29,131 nt of DNA from Zygnema circumcarinatum. Lineage: Eukaryota > Streptophyta > Zygnematophyceae > Zygnematales > Zygnemataceae. The notes under the pieces are model-generated. The model ran no database searches, was not told the DNA's origin, and worked only from the letters and a program-made list of their open reading frames with translations. How positions within the stretch are numbered: the stretch's first letter is position 1; every line of letters starts with the position of its first letter. Location of the stretch: contig CM074815.1 of assembly GCA_037447605.1 (NCBI GenBank), positions 127,054-156,184 of the forward strand, in the 5' to 3' direction. The position numbers were made by a program, and so were the translations under genes. This document shows positions 8,301 through 17,934 of this stretch, piece after piece.

Positions 8301-10695
8301 CCCTCTTGTCTTCTCCTCCCTCGTCCCCTTCCCTTTCCTCCAATCTCTCTCTTCCTTCACCCCTTCCCCTTTTCCCTCTCGTCTATCACTCGCCCCCTTA
8401 TCTCCTCCTCCCCCTTCCCCCTCTCCCGCCTTCCCCTTCCTCTCATTTATCGCTTTTAGGGTTTTTAGGGTTCCCCTCTACCCCCTTCCGTCTCTCTCAT
8501 CTCACCCTGCCCCGCCCCTCTCCCTGCTCCCCTCTCCCGCTCTCACTCTCTTCCACTCCCTCCCCTCCCTCTTACCCCTCCCTCCCCCTCTCCCATAGAT
8601 CATGGGTCCAAGTGGCAGCGGCAAAACGTCCCTTCTTCGAGCCATCGCCGGCCTGTGGCGCAGCGGAGAAGGGAGCATAAAGCGCTATATTGAGGCTCCG
8701 AGTTCAACTTTACCCAACGGATCCACTCATGGCCCGGGATCCACCGCAGAGCTCAAGAGCGAACCCAATGGGGCAGTGACAAGTGTCGAGCACTCGGGTG
8801 CGGATGAACAGACCGACCTGTCGGAGGGAGGGGCCATATTCTTTGTTCCACAACGTCCGTACATGGTGCTGGGCGACCTTCGGCAACAGCTGCTCTACCC
8901 GACGTGGAGCGACGAGATGCTGCCACGTGGCAGCACTGAGGAGGAAGTCAATGGTGAGCGATAATTATCGATTTGATTGGGCTTCCACGCCAACCAAAAC
9001 TTCTCCCCCCCCCCCCCCCTTTCCCTCCTCCTTTCCCCTCCTTTTGTAATTCGAAATTTCTTCACCCCCTTGTCATCAGGATTCCCCGACATATCGCCCT
9101 CTGCGTCCGCACCTTCAACATCCCCAGATGCAACAGACATCAACGGCGCATCATCCACCGGTGGATCTGACGGATCAGGCAATCAATGCCACCAACCCAA
9201 CGCCCCGGGCAGGGCGGCGACCGGCGACGCTGTGGCAGCGTCGCCCACAGTGCGCTCCGCCGCGTGGCGGCACGGAGAAGGCGGGCTGAGGCAGCCGTGG
9301 GAGTGGGCGGGCGTGCTGTGGATGACGGGCAGGCGCGATGGCGGTGGCAGGCTCCTGCTCTCAAGGCCGCTGCTCGCGCTAATGGACGAGGCCACAAGCG
9401 CACTGGACGAGGACAATGAGGTGTGGGGGGGGGGAGGGGGAGGGGGAGGGAGGGAGGGAGGGAGGGAGGGAGGGAGGGAGGGAAGGGAGGAGGGGGAGGG
9501 AGGGAGGGAGGGAGGGAGGGAGGGAGGGAGGGAGGGAGGGAGGGAGGGAGGGGAGGGGCGAGGGGAGGGAGGGAATGGGAAGGGGAGGGAGGGAGAGGGA
9601 GGGGAAGGGGAGGGAGAGAGGGAGGGAGGGGAGGGGGAGGGAGGGAGGGAGGGAGGAAGGAGGGAGAGGGAGGGGAGGAGAGGGAGGGAGGGAGAGGGAG
9701 GGAGAAGGAGAGGGAGGGAGGGAGGGAGGGAGGGAGGGAAGGGGAAGGGAGGGGAAGGGAGGGGGAGGGAGGGAGGGGAAGGGAGGAAGGGTAAGAAGGG
9801 AGGGGAGGGAAGGGAGGAAAGGCAGGAAGAGAAAGAAGGGAGGGAGTGGGGGGGGAGTGGGAGGGGGGAGGGAAGGGGGTGAGGGGAGGGAGGGAGGTGA
9901 GGAGGGGGCTGGGCGGAGGGGCGGAGAGGGCGGAGAGGGCGGGAAGGGGCGAGAGGGCGAGAAGGGCGGAGAGGGCGGAGAGGGCGAGGAGGGCGGAGGG
10001 CGGAGGGGCGAGAGGGCGAGAGGGGCGGAGAGGGCGAGAAGGGGGAGGGGCAAAGGGCGGAGGGGCGGAGAAGGGCAAAAGGGCGAAGGACAGAGAGGCG
10101 AGAGGGCGGGGAGGGCGGAGGGCGGGAGGGGCGGAGAGGGCGGAGAGGGCGGAGAGGGCGGAGAGGCGGAGGGGCCGGAGAAGGGCCGAGAAGAGGCGAG
10201 AGGGGCGGAGAGGGCGAGGAGGGCCGGAGGGGCCGGGAAGAGGCGGAGAGGCGGAGGGGCGAGAGGGCGAGAGGGGCGAAGAAGGGCGGAGGGGCGAGAA
10301 GGGCCGAGAAGGGCGGAGGGGCGAAGGGGCGAGAAGAGGCAAAAGGGCGAAGGGGCAAGAAGGGCAGACGGAAGGGCGAGAAGAGGGCAAAGAGGGCGGA
10401 GGGGCGAGAGGACGGAGGGGCGGAGGGGCGAGAAGAGACAGAGGGCGGAGGGGGCGAGAAGGACGGAGGGACGGAGGGACGGAGGGGGCCTCAAAGTAAC
10501 CTTCTGCTTTTTGCTTTGTTCTTTTCCACGTCTCAGGCGTACCTGTACGAGCTGGTGGAGGCTGCGGGAGTGACGGTTGTGAGCGTTGGCCACAGGAGCA
10601 CTCTCAAGCGTTTCCACCAAAACATTTTGCACCTGCAGCCCGCCGAGGGCGGGCTGAAAGGGAAAAATTGGGCCTTTTTCCCTACGGAGACTTAG
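4332..10695 (+). CDS. ABCD2: J-like domain fused to SbmA/BacA-type half ABC transporter (plastid ABCD2-like)
   Basis: Twelve exons: 4332-4701, 4998-5069, 5261-5394, 5541-5733, 6178-6245, 6438-6764, 6965-7129, 7251-7479, 7610-7923, 8599-8953, 9080-9420, 10537-10695. Phases agree throughout, giving about 908 residues. The start follows a good context (CCGCCATGG) and opens a Ser/Ala/Arg-rich plastid-like leader. Residues of about 118-192 form a J-like fold without HPD. From exon 4 the protein matches the ABC_membrane_2/SbmA-BacA type: RRFVQVAAPYWRS, NFLGRDFYNAL, RDFSRDTLALRWRAWMTSRY and FFTSSYRYLIQLLPAAVVAP. The nucleotide-binding domain has Walker A GPSGSGKTS, Q-loop FVPQRPYM, Walker B LALMDEATSALDE and H-loop VGHRST. 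The signature is damaged (VLWMTGRRDGGGR instead of an LSxGEQQ type). Arabidopsis ABCD2 has about 700 residues and, as far as I recall, no J-like part. The substrate is unknown. Intron 7 has a GC donor at 7130, and a 10-N gap lies in intron 8. The ABC part is certain; the fusion is inferred from splicing. The alternative is a separate short J-like gene with the ABC start at 5514. Confidence 0.8.
5758..5996. repeat. TGCATGCA-rich repeat in intron 4 of the J/ABC gene
   Basis: Alternating GCATGCATGCATGC units at about 5763-5815, with further TGCATG copies to about 5996, lie inside the 5734-6177 intron. CATGCA is also the core of the plant RY element, but density inside an intron more likely reflects repeat expansion. 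The preceding intron (5395-5540) has related CATGACC units. Confidence 0.7.
7534..7543. other. Assembly gap (10 N)
   Basis: Ten unresolved bases lie inside intron 8 of the J/ABC gene, in a pyrimidine-rich stretch. The exons on either side join in phase, so no coding sequence need be missing. Confidence 0.98.
8074..8598. repeat. Pyrimidine-rich tract in intron 9 of the J/ABC gene
   Basis: About 500 bases of nearly pure C/T on the sense strand run up to the acceptor CCATAG at 8593-8598, so the whole tract is a greatly extended polypyrimidine tract. Open frames here are low-complexity Ser/Pro/Leu artefacts. Confidence 0.85.
9421..10495. repeat. 1.1-kb purine (GGGA/GGGCGGA) repeat filling intron 11 of the J/ABC gene
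   Basis: The + (sense) strand is almost pure G/A for over 1 kb. The first part is GGGA-rich, the second (from about 9900) GAGGGCGGA-type with scattered C. The donor GTGTGG is at 9421, and the next exon starts at 10537. The intron splits the nucleotide-binding domain between Walker B and the H-loop. Long open frames here on both strands come from the repeat. Confidence 0.9.
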
Positions 10696-11891
10696 CGTGC
10701 TGAATGACACCCCGTCGGCATTGTTATTGTTCCGGCTATCCAAAGAGCTGTGCGTGCACCGTAAAGCAGAACGAAGGTAGAACTATATGCTTGTTTATAA
10801 ATGTGTTTCTTTCTATCGGGTTTAAAGTTAGGGTTAAGATAAGACATTAAATTGGTCAGAGAATTGGAGATTCGTTTGTTTTGTTTGACTATTCGTAAGG
10901 ATCCGGATACCAATCCCAACTGTTGGATGAATTCGATAGCGAACAGGTATTTTTTTTTTTTTTTGGTTCAAGCAATGTTCTCCTTGAGCTTTAGTTGAAC
11001 AATTTAATATTCCTCCCTTGCAATATCTCCGTGGCTCTGCCCGTCTCTTCCTCCCTTCTCTATCTCTCGACCTTCCCGCTGTCTTCTCCCATCCTCTCCT
11101 CGTTGCCCGACACTCTCCTTGCCTCCCTCTCCCCCTCACTCTCTCTCTCCCAACACTCCTTTCTTGCAGTTCCCTTTTCAGCCCCCCTCTCCTCTCTCAT
11201 CCTGCAGTCTCTTTCGCACACTGTTTCTCCCTCGTGCCTCCCCCCCTCACTCGCCCCGTCGCCGTCCCACCTCTTTTCTTTTCCTATCTCTCTCTCTCTC
11301 ACCCCCTCAATATCCCCTCTACTTCTGCTCTCCCACCTCCCCCCCCCCCGCCCCCCACCACCACTCACTCATACCAGACCCCTCTCTTTTCCACACTCCT
11401 CCCTCTCCCCTCTCCCCGTCTGCTCTTTCTTCCACTCTCCTCCATCTCCACTCTCCCCCTCTGCGCTTTCTTGCGCACTCCTTATGCCTCCACCTCTCCT
11501 TCTCGCGCCTCTTTCCCCATCCTCTCGCTCTCTCCCTCTCGTCCCCCCGTTCGAAAGAAATGACCATCATTCAGAAAACCAAACAGGACATTCAAATAAA
11601 TCCCGGTAACCAAACTAAAAAAATTGCAGAAAAAATACACAAATATGCACTGTTGTTTCCTCGAATGCTTATTTACACATGTTCAGGCTCCGGCTCATTG
11701 GCTTCTTCATATACGGAGGTGACACTCAAAAAGCATCCATCAAAACTTCCTACACTGGGAATCGCCCATCTTTGCCATCCAATTTTTCATATTGGTCCTG
11801 TGCCATCATCAAATTATCTATCAAAAAAAGTGAACCGCAGACCTTTATTTTCTTTCGCATAGGAACAAAATTCCAAAAATGCCATGAAATT
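10696..11891. other. Convergent intergenic region with a C/T-rich tract
   Basis: The spacer lies between the stop codons of the J/ABC gene (+) and the COR27-like gene (-), so it should hold both 3' untranslated regions. Bases 11040-11550 are C/T-rich with CTCTCT runs and encode nothing convincing. A poly-T run is at 10950-10963. I see no RNA gene here. Confidence 0.65.
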
Positions 11892-14805
11892 CTACGATTT
11901 ATTTTTTATTTCCAAGGAGCATCTTGGATATTTTTGCAAACCCAGAACGTTGTTCCGCTCCTGTTTTCTTCCTCTCTTCTCGTCCATCCTCCCCCCTTTC
12001 CTTGCGCCCTGTTCCCTGCTCAGTTCATTCTCTGCCGCTTGCAAGTACGCCGCAACGGGAGACAACTTTTGAGAACCATCTGAGGATGAGTTCGAATTAC
12101 GGAACGGAATTCCGTTCAAAGACGCGCATGGAACATCAGAGGCCACTGACTCGAACGAGCTCCTTCCAAGAGGAGAAGGTCTAGAGATGAGGGTGGGAGG
12201 GGGTGGGGGATCGCAAAACGACGGATTAGGCGAGAGACTGATATTGAGAGCAGAGGGTTCGGATGATTTTGAAGCTGGGCATGACTCGAAGATGCATGGC
12301 ACCGTCTGCAAGAGGGCACAAGATCAAGGATTGTGAGAGAGAGAGAGGATTATGGACAGGGTACAATAGAGTATTGGTAGAGGAAGTTATGTGAAGGGGC
12401 AGTGGCCACAGGGTGGTGGGTGGGAGAGGAGGAGAGTGGGAAGGGGAAGAACACCAAAGAGAGAGAAAGAAAGAGAGAGAGAGAAAAAGAAAGAGAGATA
12501 GAGAGAGAGGGATGCAAAAAAGTAAAAATGATGACGGAGAGGAGCCCACCTGATCGCGTGGCGACGCAGTTCTCTGCCGACCACAACTCCCCTCCTTCGT
12601 CGCTCCTCCTCCAGACCTCTCCACGCAGCCGGGCTCTATTTCAGGAGGCCCGGGACTGCAGTTCCATGTCTGCCTGCATAACTGAAAATGTCGCCGATTC
12701 GTCTGCCGATTCGAAGTATTCTTGTCTTCAAAATCATCATTACCACTGCGACCCTTGAGCCGCTGCTCTTCTCCTTCGCCTCCCACTTTCCGTCGCCTCT
12801 TCTGAGACTGAGACGGTTGCTCATGGAACGGCGACCCCGACGGTGGCACCCTCCGTTCCTTGTAACTGAACGGATGTCTCCTGTCCGAGTCGCAATCTGA
12901 ACTCGAATTTGGATTTGAGGGTACTCCGCGATCGCGTTCTTCGACCTCAAACTCCTTCTCGAGCTTCTCCTGCGCTTCCAGAATCTCCTGCTTCAAAGTC
13001 TTCTGCCTCTTGTGCATGTACCATCCTGGATCCGTAAAACAACACAAAGGAACAAACCGTTTTCAGTTGCGGTTCCAGTTTCAGTCTCACAAGGACTGCG
13101 CTCCTTACATCTCGTTCCTTACACAACCAACCTTGCCCTCTCTCTCCCCTCTCAATCCCTTCCTCCCAGTCCCAGTCCCACAGCTTCCATCACCCTCCCA
13201 CTCCTCACGTCTCCCTCTGTCCCCTACTGCCCCCCTCCCTCCACTCCCACACTCCCACTCCCACCCTTGCTCACCTGCATAGTGCTCTTCCGTCCTTCCA
13301 GGCGTTTTCTGCATGACAGCTGTCATGAGCGCACCCCTCCCCTCCCTCTCCCTCCCTTCCCAAACATCGTCCCACACCCCTTCTCTCTCTTCACACACCT
13401 CCTCTCCACCTTCCTCCTCATCCCTTTCTCCCTCTCCGTTCACTGCCCTCCTTTGCCAGTGCTGAATCCAGGGGCTGTTTAAAACCCCTGGAATCGACTC
13501 CAAAGGTCTTTTCTCCCTCTTCTCCCTCTCTCTCGTCCCCGCCACTCCCCCCTCCACACTCTCTCCACTTCTCCCCACTCTTCTCATCTGCCTCTCTCTC
13601 TCCTGTCCATCCTCTCTCTCTCTGTCCCACCCCGCTTCCCACTCTCCGTCCCCATCCGTCCCATTCATCGCGAGCATCGACCCCTCCGCCGAACTCAGGT
13701 CCCCTCCGGAGCTGCCAGGTGTCATCCAACTGTTGAACGTCACACAGACCGGCCCACTTGGCGCGAACGGATACTGGAACGGTAACTGAAACGGTGACGG
13801 CCGAGAGGGCATGTAGGGAATGGTGGAGAGCGGGGTAAGCCCCTCTGGCTGAGGAGCCATGTACGTGAATCTGGAGGATGAATTGGGCTTTTCCGGCGGG
13901 CCATGTTTGTAATATTCCTCTCCGCTTCTTTCGGGGGAGCCAGCATCCAAGTCCACGTTCGTAATCTGCATAACATGCCAATACAGAATGTGAGCGATCC
14001 AGTTCATGATCTTCACTCTAGCTCTCTCACTCCCTCCCTCTCTCTCTCTCTCGTGCACACGCGCTCTCTCTATCTCTCTCTTCCCACTTTCAATCCCCTC
14101 AAGCTGTTCTGCCCTGACGCCATTCTCCCCCTACCGCACACTTTCCTTCCTGTCCTTCTCTTCCACGCTCCCTCTTCCCTCCCCTCTTTCGCCACCTCGA
14201 TCTCTGCTCTCCCTCCCTTTTCCCTTTCTCTGCATGCTTGCACAACAAATCTCCGACCCGCCCTCCCGCCCTTGTACCCCGTCCCTCTCTCCTCCCTGTC
14301 CATCCCCTTCATCAAACCCACTCCCACCACTCTCCCCTCGCTCACTCCCTCCTCTCCCCACCTACCAATCGCCATACTCTCACTCTCCACCCCCCTATCT
14401 CCCCCTTTTCACCCCTCTCTCCCTCCCTCCCCCGTTGTTCCCTCTGTCTCCCCCCTCCCTCCCTCACCTCGCTTTCGCCCGCCGTGCCCTCGGAGAGCTC
14501 CTCCTCCTGGCCGCTCCCCCCCTGCTCCGCGCCGCATATGTCCACGTGGCAGTACCTCCGCGCGTAGAGACCGCGCGTGAACAGTCCCTCCATCCCGTCC
14601 AGGTACGCGCCGTGCTCCGCGTCCGTCCACGCCGACCCCGCCTGAATCCCGGCCCGCTCCCACCGCGCCTCAGCATGCATGCACGCATACATACATACAT
14701 CCACACACCCATGCATGTGCGGGCAGGGAGGGAGGAGGCTGCGTGAGAGACAACCACTCAACTCACCTCGTCAGAGAACGCGTCCAGCTCCTCCCTCGCA
14801 GACAT
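11892..14805 (-). CDS. Probable COR27/COR28-like (cold- and clock-regulated) protein, five exons
   Basis: Exons on the minus strand are 14805-14767, 14668-14468, 13965-13275, 13025-12550 and 12305-11892; all junctions are in phase, giving about 606 residues. Exon 1 is only MSAREELDAFSDE. Exon 2 carries SAWTDAEHGAYLDGMEGLF followed by TRGLYARRYCHVDICG. This resembles the WTDEKH..YL..MEASFV..LY signature that I associate with Arabidopsis COR27/COR28. Exon 3 carries VLNSPWIQHWQ, similar to the NPWIxHF motif recalled from that family. The rest is low-complexity: Ser/Pro, acidic and Arg/Glu-rich, with a coiled, charged segment KQEILEAQEKLEKEFEVEE in exon 4. In Arabidopsis these proteins link cold, clock and light signalling in the nucleus. 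It is over twice the length of the Arabidopsis proteins, and the last exon is the least certain part. The upstream region holds Evening Elements. An alternative acceptor at 14653 would shorten exon 2 by five residues. Confidence 0.55.
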
Positions 14806-15600
14806 GGCTGATCCCTCTCTTCCTTCCTCTCCTCTCTCACTCCGTCTCTCTTTATATCTCTCCTCTCTCTCCTCTCTCTCCTCTCCCTCTCTCTCGCGCT
14901 CTCTCCGATCCCGCTCTCTCTCTCCCTATCTCTCCCTCTCTCTCTCCCACCCTTATCCTCGTCCCCCCGCGGCTTAAAAATCAAACCGCCGTTCGCCACA
15001 GCGCGCCGGCCCGTCCGTACATCCTTCGCACGAGCGAGCCGTGGCCATCCTCGTGACTCATCCGTACGGTGGCCCGAGTCTGTCGGGGGCGCTGCCACGT
15101 CTCTCAGCGCCACGTCAGGTGGTCCCCGCTCGGCCGTACCGCCCTTGTCCGCACTCGGCGGGCGCTTTTTCCAAGGCGGCAGCGCGGCAGATATTTTCAC
15201 TTTGTCGGTTTCTGGGACACGTGGCGGTCATCCCGCGCAGCGCGGGCTCAGGGCCGTCTGATATTTTGAGGGCGGAAGATATTTGCGACTTTTTCGGGGC
15301 CAGCGCGGCGCGGATGCAGAGCATCTCAGCCGTCGAATGGAGAAATCGGACGGCTGTGGAGCGCGCTGAGGATCTTGGGCCTTGGAAGGGTGGGAACAAG
15401 TTTGATATTATTAGTGGATAGTTTTTTTTGGGCAGATGATTTTTTGTTCTGGAACTTTGGGCAGGGGACCGAAATGTTTTACGTTTTCGCCTGTCTACTG
15501 TAAACTTGGAGGTGACAGAAGCAACGCGATTGGTGGGTCTGGATATTTTTCACCCTATCGAAACATTGATTATCTGCCCGATGTGAAGGTATTTTCTGCC
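14806..15600 (-). promoter_or_regulatory. Upstream region of the COR27-like gene with Evening Element and CCA1-type sites
   Basis: In the gene's orientation an exact Evening Element, AAAATATCT, lies at 15197-15189. A near copy, AAAATATCA, is at 15267-15259, and the CCA1-type site AAATATCT at 15284-15277. A further AAAATATCC variant is near 15541-15549. CACGTC/CACGTG boxes are near 15098, 15112 and 15218. Bases 14815-14950 are a CT-rich 5' leader or promoter tract. In plants, Evening Elements are bound by CCA1/LHY/RVE MYB factors; use here is inferred. Confidence 0.6.
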
Positions 15601-15950
15601 AGGATGGGATTGAGGGCTTGAAAAGCGGCAGAAGCGCTGTTATCGATGCCGTACGGTTGAAGTCAAGTTGGTCAAGCAGTACTGCCACGTCGGATCCCAC
15701 GCTGGATAATATCGCCCGCTTTTGCCAGCGTGGCAGGAAAAGCGCGCTCAAACACTCGCCTCGTGCGAGCTCCTGCGTCGGTTCGGCCCACTCACATGCC
15801 GCCACGTGGCGTAATGGATATTGACCGGCACGCCTGCCCAGTGCTGACACTTGATGGGCGGCCGCGATATTTACACAAAACGACAAGAATGTGCCCGAGA
15901 TATTTTTGTTTTGAACCCTTTTTGCCAGCGCCGACAGGCGGGGACTGTCC

Positions 15951-16098
15951 GTACATTTGGTCGGTACGGATTATTGCAAATACCGTACATGTGCCGTACG
16001 CAGGAGCTCACATGGCGTCATTTTGCATCGTACGGTATATGTACTTTGTACCGTATGGAGCGCTGCCGGACCGTACGAGGGAGAGCGTTCACATGTAC
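15951..16098. promoter_or_regulatory. Cluster of nine GTAC cores (candidate SBP-box sites)
   Basis: GTAC occurs at 15951, 15964, 15985, 15996, 16030, 16041, 16048, 16073 and 16095, mostly as CCGTAC or CGTACG. About 0.6 would be expected by chance in 148 bp. GTAC inside NCGTAC is the core bound by the green-lineage SBP-box factors, including the algal copper-response regulator. The function is inferred. Confidence 0.45.
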
Positions 16099-16543
16099 CG
16101 ACACGCCGGCTGTTTGCAGTGTGAGCACGGCGCAGTTTTTTCGGGACTGGGAACTGAACAGCGTGGAACAGCCATAGAACTGCGATCGGCGGCGGGCATG
16201 CATGCATGGCGGGGGTCGAAGAATCTCTGCGAGGGGTCGGGGCTTGCCCTAAGAAAACAAAGGCCATGGTTTACTTCTCGCCTTCAGCTGACTTCCTTCA
16301 TAGAAGCGATGAGCGGCATCGCAGCAGCTCGATTAAAGGCGTGACGTGACATCACCCTGTTTGGCTTAGTGACCAAGTCCTTGACATGCTGTTCACTTTC
16401 TTGAGAAGCTCGCAGACATGAACCATGCTCAGCGATGTTGGGGACTCCCACGCCATGTCTGGGCGGCATTTTTTTTGTCTTACTGTGCGCGAAAAAGAAG
16501 AGAGCGAGAGGGAGAAGGGCGGATGCTTGAGAAGGCGGCGCAC

Positions 16544-16618
16544 GGGGGAGAGGGAGAGGGAGAGGGAGAGGGAGAGGGAGAGGGAGAGGGAGAGGGAGAG
16601 GGAGAGGGAGGAGAGGAG
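16544..16618. repeat. GGGAGA microsatellite
   Basis: About eleven GGGAGA/GAGAGG units stand on the + strand, ending in GGGAGGAGAGG. It lies in the spacer downstream of the membrane-protein gene. Confidence 0.9.
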
Positions 16619-17023
16619 AATGTAGAGACAGGTGGCAGCTTTGGAATCCATCGACCAGCCATCAAATGACGGACGCGGTTTACCTCACACCTTCTCTCAC
16701 ATCAAACTTTAGAAAGATTCCAATCTTCTTTGTCTTGGTAACAAGCAGCGTCAACGCGCCAACACCGCACACTTCCGGCCATTCTCTCTCTTCGCCATCT
16801 TTGCCCAAACCACCCTCTCGCTCTCTCACTCGTGTCCGCACATCCTCTGCCTTTCTAACGCCTACACTAGGGAACCCTAAAAGCAGCTGAACCCCAATGA
16901 ACCCTAATGCCTCTAGCGTCCAGCCCTTGAGCAGGATGATGCCTTCTTATTCTCCAAGCCATCCCTGTCCTGTACACCTAATACCTAATTTTCAATGCCT
17001 TACAAGATATCAATTTACATCTG

Positions 17024-17932
17024 CTAATCTCGTGACGGCAAATCATCATATATGCGATCTGCACGTATCCAGAGCGCTTTCACAAACCGCAGCAACGCGA
17101 GAACCAAGTCCGTAACAGACCTCGCAATTCCAACCGCAACGCATCCCGCTGTAAGAATGACGAGCGGGGAGACACGTAGCAAATTTCCGGCACCGACGCT
17201 GACTTGCAGTTCCGAGCCTCGAGCAAACTTGAGCATCATTTCCACCTTTTCATTGCTCGAAGTCAAAAGCACAAAGAGCTCCCACGCTTTCTCCAAGCAC
17301 CACCCGAGGAACATCATGGCCCATGCGAAACAGAGCAAGAACCCGACATTGAATGAAATTCGAAAGACCGGCGGGACAGAGGAGGGCTCTCTCCGCAAAG
17401 TTTTGGCTTCTTGATAGTACTCAATTTTTGAAGAGGACGAGCGATCATAGACTACTACCATTCCATTCCTGCTTCCTTCCGTCTCCATCACCCCCTCCTC
17501 GAATTCAGAGTCTCTCCCACGCCTCACACAAACGGCACTAAAGAGGCGTACACACAGCAAGAACGCCACTGCTTTGAAAATGAGCCCAGTCAAGGGCGGT
17601 AGACAGACGGTCTCAGGAAGGAATGCTGCGGTCAAGGCAGCCTGAACAGCCGTTGACTTGGTTGACTTCGGCGACTTCTGCGACTTCGTTGACAGAAGCA
17701 CCACTGTTGACTTATTCAGAGCTTGTAGCCTTTGCATGGTGTGGAGGAAGGCGCCATTGGAGGGCTTCTTGGCATAAGGAGCAATCCTGTTTATTGCCCT
17801 GTTTTGCATGGAATTCGTGACATTTTTAGGTGAAATAGGCACTGTGGTTTTAATAGCATAGAAATGATCTTGCGTCATGTTTATTGCCCTCACAAGGGCT
17901 CTGGGATAAGAAGATCGTCGAATATTGTCCAT
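17024..17932 (-). CDS. Unknown membrane protein with about three hydrophobic segments
   Basis: A single open exon of 302 codons on the minus strand; I do not recognise the family. Residues 1-90 are basic and Ser-rich (MDNIRRSSYPRALVRAINM). Hydrophobic segments follow: LTGLIFKAVAFLLCVRLF, then VGFLLCFAWAMMFLGWCL, then LVILTAGCVAVGIARSV. An acidic and Ser-rich loop lies between the first two, and a short charged tail ends in DDLPSRD. Composition is ordinary, not repeat-driven, which argues for a real gene. The ATG at 17932 sits just after an acceptor (TGCAG at 17935). An upstream exon 18204-18126 (MAATGHGLNVAQLPFMGG..) would join in frame if its donor is the strong GC site AAG|GCAAGT at 18125, giving about 329 residues. 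Organelle targeting is possible but unproven. Confidence 0.55.
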   Translation of the reverse strand: MDNIRRSSYPRALVRAINMTQDHFYAIKTTVPISPKNVTNSMQNRAINRIAPYAKKPSNGAFLHTMQRLQALNKSTVVLLSTKSQKSPKSTKSTAVQAALTAAFLPETVCLPPLTGLIFKAVAFLLCVRLFSAVCVRRGRDSEFEEGVMETEGSRNGMVVVYDRSSSSKIEYYQEAKTLRREPSSVPPVFRISFNVGFLLCFAWAMMFLGWCLEKAWELFVLLTSSNEKVEMMLKFARGSELQVSVGAGNLLRVSPLVILTAGCVAVGIARSVTDLVLALLRFVKALWIRADRIYDDLPSRD

Positions 17933-17934
17933 AG

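Larger units (their letters stand above)
15601..17023. other. Intergenic region with a GTAC cluster, another Evening Element and a GGGAGA array
   Basis: No gene is supported. The stretch holds a second exact Evening Element (AGATATTTT on + at 15898-15906) and nine GTAC cores at 15951-16098. It also has inverted 9-bp arms CCACGCTGG/CCAGCGTGG at 15697-15705 and 15725-15733, and a GGGAGA microsatellite at 16544-16618. AACCCTAA telo-box sequences are near 16873 and 16899. The right-hand part is downstream of the membrane-protein gene. Confidence 0.6.

Noticed and set aside
8058-8680. Open frames of Ser/Pro/Leu in the C/T tract
   Set aside because: Intronic polypyrimidine sequence; the real exon begins at 8599.
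9421-10495. CRISPR-like or satellite array
   Set aside because: Units are short and irregular with no spacer structure; it is a simple repeat.
9140-10743. Very long open frames on both strands (300-450 codons)
   Set aside because: They are Ser/Pro or Gly/Arg/Glu translations of the purine repeat in an intron; both strands are open because stop codons are rare in such DNA.
15730-16344. 204-codon + strand frame across the GTAC cluster
   Set aside because: No domain, Cys/His/Arg-rich mixed composition, and it covers the regulatory cluster; likely chance.
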